The notes under the pieces were generated by a model. It did no database searches and had not been told where the DNA came from. It saw only the letters and a program-made list of their open reading frames with translations. DNA of 6,179 bases from Gammaproteobacteria bacterium (GTDB lineage Bacteria > Pseudomonadota > Gammaproteobacteria > Xanthomonadales > Rhodanobacteraceae): contig VBNZ01000048.1 of the NCBI GenBank assembly GCA_005877675.1, forward strand, positions 1 through 6,179, in the 5' to 3' direction. Shown one piece after another: positions 1-6,112 of this stretch (its first letter is position 1; each line of letters starts with the position of its first letter). The translations under genes and the position numbers were made by a program.

Positions 1-264
1 CCGAACAGCGGCAAGACCCAATTCGGTTACGACGCACGCAATCGCCAAACCTCACGTACTGACGCTCTCAACCAGGGCGAATCGTTCACCTTCGATGGTA
101 TTGGAAATGTCCTAACGGCGACCGATCGCAAGAGTCAGGTCACTACCTACCACTACGACGCGCTCAACCGCCCTTCGCTCATTACACATGCGGATGGAAG
201 TACGGTGACGCCGACCTTTGATGCAGGCAATCGCCTGACCCAGGTGGTCGATTCGGTCTCGGGC
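1..264 (+). repeat. Long direct repeat of Rhs core, copy A
   Basis: This stretch pairs with 3399-3662 at a constant offset of 3398 and differs at 17 positions, with an unbroken identical run at 115-186. The match is limited on the left only by the window edge. The repeat flanks both toxin tips and all three small genes, so recombination between the copies would remove or exchange the whole intervening set. Confidence 0.9.
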
Positions 265-1809
265 ACGATCACCCGCAGCTACGATGGACTTGACCGGTTG
301 AGGCAGGAGCAGACGCCGCAAGGGGTGGTGAACTATACGTACGATACGGCGAGCCGCCGTGCGACGATGACACCGGCAAGTCAGACGCAAATCCTCTACG
401 GCTACGACAACGCCAATCGCCTCGCGCAGATTTCCCAGGGCTCAGAAACCGTCGGCTTCGGCTACGATGACGCGAACCGTCGTACCTCGGTGACTTTGCC
501 CAATGGCGTGGTCACCAGTTATGCCTACGACAACGCCAATGAACTTACCGGTATCACCTACAAGACCGCCGGCGGTACAACATTGTCGAGCCTCAACTAC
601 ACGTACGACGCGGCGGGTCGACGTACCAGCCAGACCGGCGGCTTCGTCGCCGATGTGTTGCCTACCGCATCGACCGGCACCAACACGTTCGATCTGAACA
701 ACCGGCAGACGAAGTTCAACAGCCTGACGATCGGTTACGACGCGAATGGTGACCCGACAACAAACGGTGGTGCGAGTCAAACGTATACCTTCGACGCACG
801 ACATCGCCTGACGACGATCAGCACCGTCGCGCACAACAAGACAACGACGCTGGCGACGTTTGCGTACGACACGTTTGGGCGCCGAACCTCGAAGACGGTG
901 AGCGGTACTGCGACAGCGTTCCTCTACGATGGACAGAACCCAGTACAGGAAACGCAGGGCAGCACCATCAGTTCGATCCTGACGGGGATGGGGATCGACG
1001 AGCGTTACGCAAGAAGCGAGAGCACGGGCCGCAATTATTACCTGACGGATGCATTGGGGAGTTCAGTCGCGCTCACCGACGCGACTGCGACCGTCAAGGC
1101 GACGTATGGGTACGAGCCCTATGGCGAAGTGACCGCAACTGGAACGAGCAACAACCCGTACCAGTACACAGGGCGCGAGAACGACGGCACTGGGCTGTAT
1201 TACTACCGCGGCCGTTATTACTCACCGAGCCTCAAGCGCTTCATCAGCGAAGATCCGATTGGTTTGAATGGCGGGCTAAACGAGTATGGGTATGCCGGCG
1301 GAAATCCGGTATCCAACATCGACCCGTTGGGACTTAGCTTTAGCGGATTGGGTTGCGCGATTGGCGGGACTGTCGGGTTTGTCGCCGGCGGTGCAGCCTG
1401 CTTCTATTTGGGGCCGGGAGCAGCGTTGTGCGGTGCCGGCGGCGCTGTTGTTGTAGGTGGATTTATTGGTTGTGCAGGTGGTGGTTTCTTAGCACCCACA
1501 CCAAGGCCAGCTGCGGACGAATCGTGCGACGCCTGTAGCATGCATGCTACGCCACCGGATAATGCATATGATCCAAATGGACCGAAAGCGCCGGGCAAAC
1601 CCGGCGCTGCAGAGGGCTTTGACGACTCCAAGAATCCGGACAACTGGGTGCCAAATCCAAATCCTGGGAAGGGAGGATCTAGTCACGGCTGGCAGGACAA
1701 CAAAGGAAATGTTTGGTGCCCCACTGGGCAGGGTGGCCGTGCCCATGGCGGACCGCATTGGGATGTTCAAGGGCCAGGCGCCAAGAATACGAATGTGTAT
1801 CCTCAGTGA
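1..1809 (+). CDS. Rhs/YD-repeat polymorphic toxin, C-terminal part (5' end outside window)
   Basis: The frame is open from base 1 to the TGA at 1807-1809 (602 codons), so the true start lies upstream; the GTG at 205 is an internal valine. About fifteen YD-type repeats fill codons 1-320 (FGYDARNRQTS, YHYDALNRPSL, YGYDNANRLAQI, FGYDDANRRTSV and so on). Codons 370-445 hold the conserved core end: YGYEPYGEV, YQYTGREND, YYYRGRYYSP, SEDPIGL and finally DPLGL at 441-445. In the family this core forms a beta-cage around the toxin and is cut near DPxGL. After it come a Gly/Ala-rich hydrophobic segment (452-497), a Pro/Gly linker (498-538) and a small tip (about 540-602) with H562, H582 and GGPHWD at 583-588. 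The protein probably acts in contact-dependent or type VI-delivered killing of competitors; the delivery route cannot be seen here. An immunity gene follows directly. Confidence 0.95.
   Translation, partial: PNSGKTQFGYDARNRQTSRTDALNQGESFTFDGIGNVLTATDRKSQVTTYHYDALNRPSLITHADGSTVTPTFDAGNRLTQVVDSVSGTITRSYDGLDRLRQEQTPQGVVNYTYDTASRRATMTPASQTQILYGYDNANRLAQISQGSETVGFGYDDANRRTSVTLPNGVVTSYAYDNANELTGITYKTAGGTTLSSLNYTYDAAGRRTSQTGGFVADVLPTASTGTNTFDLNNRQTKFNSLTIGYDANGDPTTNGGASQTYTFDARHRLTTISTVAHNKTTTLATFAYDTFGRRTSKTVSGTATAFLYDGQNPVQETQGSTISSILTGMGIDERYARSESTGRNYYLTDALGSSVALTDATATVKATYGYEPYGEVTATGTSNNPYQYTGRENDGTGLYYYRGRYYSPSLKRFISEDPIGLNGGLNEYGYAGGNPVSNIDPLGLSFSGLGCAIGGTVGFVAGGAACFYLGPGAALCGAGGAVVVGGFIGCAGGGFLAPTPRPAADESCDACSMHATPPDNAYDPNGPKAPGKPGAAEGFDDSKNPDNWVPNPNPGKGGSSHGWQDNKGNVWCPTGQGGRAHGGPHWDVQGPGAKNTNVYPQ
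1336..1806 (+). other. Variable toxin tip of the main Rhs protein (GGPHWD-type, possibly Ntox37-like)
   Basis: This part follows the last DPLGL of the core and is unrelated to the tip of the orphan downstream, so it is the variable region. It has three sections. Codons 452-497 are a glycine/alanine-rich hydrophobic stretch with four cysteines (452, 467, 477, 491), able to form two membrane-spanning segments. Codons 498-560 are a Pro/Gly/Asn-rich linker. Codons 561-602 are a compact end with HGWQDNKGNVWCPTG, GGRAHGGPHWDVQ and TNVYP. From memory the end resembles the polymorphic toxin type 37 group, a predicted toxin with conserved His and Asp residues; this was not checked and the target is unknown. 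H562, H582, H586 and D588 are the obvious candidates for active-site residues. Confidence 0.55.
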
Positions 1810-2117
1810 TGACTATGAAAAACATTCAAATAATAGATGGGGCGGACAATTGCACCTACAGTGTATTCGCTGCAACTGAGGAAGAGTTCTCGGCGATATT
1901 CCCGGGCGAGACGGATATCGAATTTTCCGAGGATTTTTTTGACCGCGTCGGTGAAGAGCGAGGTATTGAAATAACACGGCCAATTTGGCAGCGGCCAGTC
2001 AACAAGAAGAATGTGGAAGGTATACACGGCACACTGTTTTATCAGCTCTTGGATAAGAAGCGCTTCTACCCCACAAAGCGAGAATCTGAGATGGTTCCCT
2101 TGGGCGTTGACTTCTAA
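1809..2117 (+). CDS. Probable immunity protein for the main Rhs toxin
   Basis: This is a 102-residue acidic, soluble protein with no signal peptide or membrane segment. The ATG at 1809 shares one base with the rhs stop (TGATG), and a second ATG lies at 1815; no clear Shine-Dalgarno is present, so translation is probably coupled to the end of rhs. Either start is possible. Starting the frame further upstream at 1713 would overlap rhs deeply and is unlikely. Visible stretches include IIDGADNCTYSVFAATEEEF, a Glu/Asp-rich middle, and a C-terminal half with GIHGTLFYQLLDKKRFYPT. I do not recognise a named family with certainty. The immunity call rests on position (directly behind a toxin tip), size, charge and coupling. 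Its base composition looks more A+T-rich than the Rhs core, as is usual for traded toxin-immunity modules. Confidence 0.75.
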   Translation: MTMKNIQIIDGADNCTYSVFAATEEEFSAIFPGETDIEFSEDFFDRVGEERGIEITRPIWQRPVNKKNVEGIHGTLFYQLLDKKRFYPTKRESEMVPLGVDF

Positions 2118-2128
2118 CGTGCGCAGTT

Positions 2129-2758
2129 GAGCCCTATGGCGAAGTAACCTCGACCGGAACGAGCAACAATCCGTACCAGTACACCGGACGCGAGAACGAT
2201 GGTACTGGGTTGTACTACTACCGGGCGAGATATTACAGCCCGAGCCTGAAGCACTTCGTCAGCGAAGACCCAATGGGGCTCGCCGCTGGGTTGAACGAAT
2301 ACGCCTACGTCACGAGCAATCCGATCAGCCATAACGATCCACTTGGGCTTGACGGGTGGGGTGACATGACGGCAGCCTTCTGTCCGAGCGGTTCATGTTT
2401 ACAACCGCCCCCATCTAATGATTGCCCACACTGCAATCATCCAATCGAGCTTCACACGGGGGGTGTTTGTGCACCGGGAGACGCAATGTGTCCAATCGCA
2501 ATGCGACAAGCTGGAATCCAAGGTCCCTACACCTATACCACCGCAACTTATGACGGCGACTGCCTGGCTAAGTTTGGATTGGCAAAGGTTGTCGCTGCTG
2601 AAGGTGGGAATTATATTTACAAAGCAGCCGCAACAAGGATTGGAAGTGCGAGCGTAACAGCCTTCGTTGACACAGCGACGAGCACGCCTGTTACCGCAGT
2701 GTTTCTAGCCGGAGGAGCTTATGCCGTGCTGAAGGAATGTAAGTGTCACGACAACTGA
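2129..2758 (+). pseudogene. Orphan Rhs C-terminus: 74 codons of core end plus a cysteine-rich tip
   Basis: The reading frame matches the core end of the main gene from EPYGEV (2129) to DPLGL (2336-2350). It then carries a different 135-residue tip ending at the TGA 2756-2758. Homology begins only 11 bases after the preceding immunity stop. An in-frame TGA lies at 2108-2110, and the first usable starts are a TTG at 2210 and ATGs at 2273 and 2366, none with a good ribosome binding site, so independent expression is doubtful. The tip begins DGWGDMTAAF and contains nine cysteines, including CPSGSC and CPHC near its start and CKC at its end, plus a C-terminal hydrophobic stretch (STPVTAVFLAGGAYAVL). 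I do not recognise its activity. In the family such orphan tips are a reservoir that can replace the main tip by recombination through the core segment. Confidence 0.8.
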
Positions 2759-2764
2759 GGCCCA

Positions 2765-2968
2765 TTGGAATTGGTTAAGCGCTCTCCACTATTGATTTTG
2801 TTTGTTGTGCTTACTGCATACCAGTTCGCGAGGCCCTTCACGCCTTATTGGTTGGATGTTCTCGTGATTTCCTTGGCCGTGTCCTTGCTTATCTGGCGAA
2901 TGATTGGGCACCGCCGCTCGCAACAGAGTAGTCGAGATAGCACCTCGCTGAAGTCGAGCGAGAAATGA
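2765..2968 (+). CDS. Small two-helix membrane protein, candidate immunity to the orphan tip
   Basis: This is a 67-residue protein with two hydrophobic segments, about residues 8-24 (LLILFVVLTAY) and 28-47 (WLDVLVISLAVSLLIW). They are separated by a short ARPFTPY loop and followed by a basic, Ser-rich tail (GHRRSQQSS and onward). No ATG is available; TTG at 2765 or at 2771 fits, with GAGG at 2757-2760 as a possible ribosome binding site. Spacing from GAGG (4 nt against 10 nt) does not settle the choice. The gene starts 6 nt behind the orphan tip in the same frame and direction, the usual place for an immunity gene. A membrane immunity protein would suit a toxin acting on or across the inner membrane, but this is inference; the sequence has no recognised family signature. 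Confidence 0.6.
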   Translation: MELVKRSPLLILFVVLTAYQFARPFTPYWLDVLVISLAVSLLIWRMIGHRRSQQSSRDSTSLKSSEK

Positions 2969-2982
2969 GATTGTAGGCAAGC

Positions 2983-3324
2983 ATGAAGATGAAGATCGCG
3001 CTCTCTATAGTCTTTTTTTTTCTAGTATCTTCTGCGATCGCAGGGCCGACAGTAGCTCAACTAACGGGTGACTGGCGCTACGCTGAGGATGGGCATAGCT
3101 GTGAGAATATTTTTTACAAAGACGGCACTTTTACCGGCAAGGTTGCGCTGCAAGGCCGTGTTGTCTGGGAGTACGCTGGAACATGGTCTTTGAGCGGAGA
3201 TGTACTTAGCTACAGGTATACAAAATCGTCACTTGCTCGTATTCCGGCAGGAACAGCCGGCAAAGACAAGGTAATCGAGATTTCCAGTGTCCACTACATC
3301 ATGACTCCAACAGCCATGTCCTAA
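2983..3324 (+). CDS. Small secreted lipocalin-like protein with a probably replaced C-terminus
   Basis: This 113-residue protein begins with a clear signal peptide: MKMK, a hydrophobic core IALSIVFFFLV, and an AIA site before Gly21. The mature part runs LTGDWRYAEDGHSCENIFY, KDGTFTG, YAGTWSLSGDVLSYRYT. This alternation of short strands (GxW, DGTFxG, GTWxLxGDxLxYxYT) is what small lipocalin-like or beta-barrel periplasmic proteins look like. The last eight or so residues (IMTPTAMS) coincide with DNA that reads as Rhs in another frame, so the native C-terminus was probably lost. ATG 2983 is preferred over ATG 2989; upstream AGGCAAG is only a weak ribosome binding site. Lying between a toxin tip and an Rhs core fragment, it may be a periplasmic immunity protein left from a former tip. 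A run of nine T's (3013-3021) lies in the signal peptide codons. Confidence 0.6.
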   Translation: MKMKIALSIVFFFLVSSAIAGPTVAQLTGDWRYAEDGHSCENIFYKDGTFTGKVALQGRVVWEYAGTWSLSGDVLSYRYTKSSLARIPAGTAGKDKVIEISSVHYIMTPTAMS

Positions 3325-3662
3325 GCAGCGTCGATCCGCTCAATCAAGCGACGAACTACACCTACGATGGCAATGGCAATCTGACCAGCGTCACGGATCC
3401 GAACAGCGGCAAGACCCAATTCGGTTACGACGCACGCAATCGCCGAACCTCACGTACTGACGCCCTCAACCAGTCCGAATCGTTCACCTACGACGGCATG
3501 GGAAATGTCCTGACGGCGACCGATCGCAAGAGTCAGGTCACTACCTACCACTACGACGCGCTCAACCGCCCTTCGCTCATTACATATGCGGGTGGAAGCA
3601 CGGTGACGCCGACCTACGATGCAGGCAATCGGCTGACCCAGGTAGTTGATTCGGTCTCGGGC
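3300..3662 (+). pseudogene. Second Rhs core fragment, truncated by the IS21 insertion
   Basis: In frame from about 3300 the translation is DSNSHVLSSVDPLNQ, then YD repeats YTYDGNGNLTSV, FGYDARNRRTS, FTYDGMGNVLTA, YHYDALNRPSL and PTYDAGNRLTQ, up to DSVSG at 3662. Bases 3399-3662 match bases 1-264 with 17 mismatches by eye (about 94% identity). The frame then runs into the insertion sequence and stops at 3717-3719 after 18 foreign codons. No start codon of its own is evident: upstream the frame is open but no longer Rhs-like, which marks a recombination junction near 3297-3303. It is best read as the core part of another displaced Rhs C-terminus, now disrupted. The remainder should resume beyond the right end of the IS, outside the window. 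Confidence 0.85.
3399..3662 (+). repeat. Long direct repeat of Rhs core, copy B
   Basis: This is the partner of 1-264. Many of the differences are silent or conservative in the Rhs frame (for example FDGIGN against YDGMGN). The match ends at GGGC, just where the insertion sequence begins, so the true repeat very likely continues on the far side of the IS. Confidence 0.9.
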
Positions 3663-3666
3663 GTGG

Positions 3667-3758
3667 AATCTGATCCAAGTCGGTACAGCAATCTGGCGCA
3701 AGCCGGTATAGCAGTCTGATCGAAGCCGGTACGGCAATCTGGTCCAAGCCGGTACGGT
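3667..3758 (+). repeat. Left-end multiple terminal repeats of the IS21 element (four 23-bp units)
   Basis: Four head-to-tail units start at 3667, 3690, 3713 and 3736. Each has the pattern (A/G)TCTG...AAGCCGGTACGGC, the first unit reading AAGTCGGTACAGC. In IS21 elements such terminal repeats are thought to be IstA binding sites; the assignment here is from position and pattern. Confidence 0.88.
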
Positions 3759-3802
3759 CGGTGTGGGTAATCCTGACGCCTTTGCCCTGTGCAGAGGTGC
3801 CG

Positions 3803-5335
3803 ATGAGTTTTCGGAGATTACCCATGAAGCAGCTGATGGAGCTGGCGCGACTGCGCTTTGCGCTGGGTCGCTCGTATTCGGAGATTGCCGCGAGCCTGGG
3901 CGTGGCACGTTCGACCGCGCAAGAGGCAGTGAAGCGTTTTCGGCTGTCCGGGTTAACGTGGCCGTTGCCCGCAGAGCTGGATGAGGATGCCCTGTATTCA
4001 CGACTGTATCGGCCCAGCGTGGTCTGTGAAGCGACCGAACCGGACTTTGCTGCGTTGTCGAAGGAACTGGCACGCAAGGGGGTGACGCGCAAGCTGCTGT
4101 GGCGCGAGTACGCCGATCAACAGTCGGGGCAAGCCCTGGCTTATGCGCAGTTCTGCGCACGCTTTGCCGCGTTCGAGCGCCGGCTGGATCCGGTGATGCG
4201 GATGACGCACAAGCCCGGCGCGAAGCTGTTCGTCGATTACGCGGGGATGATGTTGCCGATCACGGCTCGCACGACCGGTGAGCAGACGTTCGCGCAGATC
4301 TTCGTCGCCGCGCTGGGCTACTCGCACGCGATTTATGCCGAGGCGAGTGCGAGCCAGAAGGAAGTCGACTGGATCGGTTCCAACACGCGCGCTTTGCACT
4401 TCTTCGGTGGCGTGCCGGAGGCGGTGGTGCCGGACAATCTGAAGTCGGCGGTGACGACGACCGATCGCTACGAGCCGCGGATCAACGCCAGCTATGCCGA
4501 ATGGGCGCAGCACTATGGCACCGCGATCGTACCGGCACGGGTGCGTTCCCCCGACGATAAAGCCAAGGTCGAGAATGCGGTGCGTCTGATCGAGCAAAGC
4601 GTACTGGCGCCGCTGCGCGACCGAACCTTCTTCTCGCTGGCCGAACTCAATCAGGCCATCGCCCAAGGCGTCGCAGCGCTCAACGCGCGTGCATTCAGCA
4701 AACGCGAAGGCAATCGACTCGATGCCCTCGCCGAAGAACGCGCGCACCTGCAGCCCTTGCCCGCGAACACCTACAGCTACGGTCAGTGGAAGCGCGCCAA
4801 GGTCCACGTGGACTATCACATCGAAGTCGACAAGCGGCTGTACTCGGTGCCGTATGACCTGATCAGCAAAACGGTCGACGTGCGCGTGGGCGAGCATCTG
4901 CTGGAGGTGTACTACAAAGGCCGACTGCAGGCTGCGCATCCGATCGGGTACAAGCCTGGGGACTTTGCCACCAAGCCCGAACACATGCCGGCCGCGCACC
5001 GTGCCTATGCCGATCGGACCCAAACGCAACTGCAACGCCGTGCGCAAGCGATTGGAGAATCCACTGCCACGGTGATTGCCCGACAACCCAGCCGCAAAAC
5101 CCATCCCGAGCAAACCTATCGTTCAAGCTTAGGCATCCTGCGATTGGCCAAGGACTACAGCGCCGAGCAACTGGAGATCGCTTGTCGCCGCGCGCTCGAA
5201 CTGAACGTCCTGAGCTATCGCAGTATCCGCGACTTGATCGGCGTCATTCCGCGTCAAGCCCCTTTACCTATCCCCGTCGTGATACACGACAACGTGCGCG
5301 GCCCGGACTACTTCGGAGGCGAGCATGCTCACTGA
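3803..5335 (+). CDS. istA: IS21-family transposase IstA
   Basis: This DDE recombinase cuts and joins the IS ends. The ATG at 3803 is chosen because AGAGG (3793-3797) sits 5 nt upstream and the product then begins MSFRRLPM, giving 510 residues, normal for IstA. The longer GTG start at 3761 would fall inside the inner end of the terminal repeat. An N-terminal helix-turn-helix covers residues 23-46 (SYSEIAASLGVARSTAQ). The catalytic triad is visible: D145 in FVDYAG, D211 in VVPDNLKSAV and E257 in DDKAKVENAV. The C-terminal half has the YSVPYDLISKTVDVRVGE stretch typical of the DNA-binding beta-barrel, followed by a basic Arg/Gln-rich tail. The stop overlaps istB by 11 nt. No frameshift or missing catalytic residue is seen. 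Confidence 0.96.
   Translation: MSFRRLPMKQLMELARLRFALGRSYSEIAASLGVARSTAQEAVKRFRLSGLTWPLPAELDEDALYSRLYRPSVVCEATEPDFAALSKELARKGVTRKLLWREYADQQSGQALAYAQFCARFAAFERRLDPVMRMTHKPGAKLFVDYAGMMLPITARTTGEQTFAQIFVAALGYSHAIYAEASASQKEVDWIGSNTRALHFFGGVPEAVVPDNLKSAVTTTDRYEPRINASYAEWAQHYGTAIVPARVRSPDDKAKVENAVRLIEQSVLAPLRDRTFFSLAELNQAIAQGVAALNARAFSKREGNRLDALAEERAHLQPLPANTYSYGQWKRAKVHVDYHIEVDKRLYSVPYDLISKTVDVRVGEHLLEVYYKGRLQAAHPIGYKPGDFATKPEHMPAAHRAYADRTQTQLQRRAQAIGESTATVIARQPSRKTHPEQTYRSSLGILRLAKDYSAEQLEIACRRALELNVLSYRSIRDLIGVIPRQAPLPIPVVIHDNVRGPDYFGGEHAH
5315..5319 (+). promoter_or_regulatory. Ribosome binding site of istB
   Basis: GGAGG lies 5 nt before the istB ATG, within the last codons of istA. It fixes the istB start and indicates re-initiation or independent loading on the istAB message. 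Confidence 0.8.
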
Positions 5336-6053
5336 ACCGTTGTATCAGGGACTGCAGGACTTGGGACTACGCGGGATGGCGCGCACGTTCAGCGCACAAG
5401 AAAAAGGCACGAGCCAGGACTTGAGCTTCGCCGAACGTCTGGCCCTGTTGATCGACGCCGAGCAAAGCGAGCGACGCAATTATCGTTATGCGCAACGACT
5501 GCGTTGGGCCAAGTTCGGCCAAAGCGCCAGTCTGGAAGATATCGACTCGCGTACGCCACGCGGGCTGGATCGCGCCACGGTCACGCAGCTGAGCACACTC
5601 GCGTTCATCGCCGACAAACTCATTGTGTTGATCACCGGCCCGACCGGTGTGGGCAAAAGCTATTTGGCCTGCGCATTGGGTCAGCACGCGTGTCGCGAAA
5701 ATATCAGTGTGCGTTATCTGCGCTTGCCCCGGCTGGTCGACGAACTCGTCCGCGCCGACGCGCTCAAGAAGAAGAGTCAGTTGTTCAAGCACCTGGCCAA
5801 GTTCCAGTTGCTGATCCTCGACGACTTCGGGCTGACGCCGTTGGCCGACGAGATCAAACGTGATCTGCTGGAAATCATTGATGATCGCTTCGACAAAACC
5901 GCCACACTCGTGACCAGCCAACTCCCCGTGAGCAAGTGGCACGAGTATCCGGCCGAGCCCACCCTGGCCGACGCGATCCTCGATCGCATCGTGCACAACG
6001 CCTACAAGATCGAACTCAAAGGCGAATCGATGAGGAAGAAGAAAGCTACCTGA
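5325..6053 (+). CDS. istB: IS21-family helper ATPase IstB
   Basis: This AAA+ ATPase, related to the DnaA/DnaC group, forms an oligomer on DNA and directs IstA to the target. It is 242 residues and full length. An N-terminal helical domain (1-90, including the SFAERLALLIDAE helix) precedes Walker A GPTGVGKS at 105-112 and Walker B LLILDDFG with D166-D167. The C-terminal DRIVHNAYKIELKGESMRK block is the family signature. The ATG at 5325 has a strong GGAGG (5315-5319) 5 nt upstream and lies within the end of istA, so the two genes are co-translated. Confidence 0.97.
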   Translation: MLTEPLYQGLQDLGLRGMARTFSAQEKGTSQDLSFAERLALLIDAEQSERRNYRYAQRLRWAKFGQSASLEDIDSRTPRGLDRATVTQLSTLAFIADKLIVLITGPTGVGKSYLACALGQHACRENISVRYLRLPRLVDELVRADALKKKSQLFKHLAKFQLLILDDFGLTPLADEIKRDLLEIIDDRFDKTATLVTSQLPVSKWHEYPAEPTLADAILDRIVHNAYKIELKGESMRKKKAT

Positions 6054-6071
6054 CGCCCCGGCACGGCTATC

Positions 6072-6093
6072 GTGATCGCCGCCAAGCGATCAC
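6072..6093. other. Perfect hairpin between istB and the right IS end
   Basis: GTGATCGC (6072-6079) and GCGATCAC (6086-6093) form an 8-bp perfect stem with a 6-nt loop, 18 nt after the istB stop. No T-run follows on either strand, so it is not a standard intrinsic terminator. It could slow transcription or protect the mRNA 3' end. Function unproven. Confidence 0.5.
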
Positions 6094-6112
6094 AATCAAC
6101 TACCCACACCAC

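Noticed and set aside
1713..1808. Upstream extension of the immunity gene frame to 1713
   Set aside because: It would overlap the toxin tip by almost 100 bases in another frame; the ATG overlapping the rhs stop is a natural start.
205..1809. GTG at 205 as the start of the Rhs gene
   Set aside because: The same frame is open and Rhs-like (YD repeats) back to base 1, so 205 is an internal codon.
2944..2962. Possible terminator at the end of the two-helix membrane gene (CTCGCT...AGCGAG)
   Set aside because: The stem is only 6 bp with a 7-nt loop, lies within coding sequence and has no T-run after it.
3667..3758. Short repeated units that could suggest a CRISPR array
   Set aside because: The units are contiguous with no spacers, and the same units occur inverted at the other end of the IS; they are IS21 terminal repeats.
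3761..3802. Longer istA start at GTG 3761
   Set aside because: It would begin inside the inner end of the terminal repeat and adds residues (MWVILTPLPCAEVP) not typical of IstA; ATG 3803 has a well-spaced AGAGG.
3998..5113. Long minus-strand open frame (371 codons) opposite istA
   Set aside because: It lies entirely opposite the strongly supported istA and has an Arg/His/Gly-rich composition typical of an antisense shadow in high-GC DNA; no domain is visible.
5367..5996. Minus-strand open frame opposite istB
   Set aside because: It is a shadow of istB, which has intact Walker motifs and a strong ribosome binding site.
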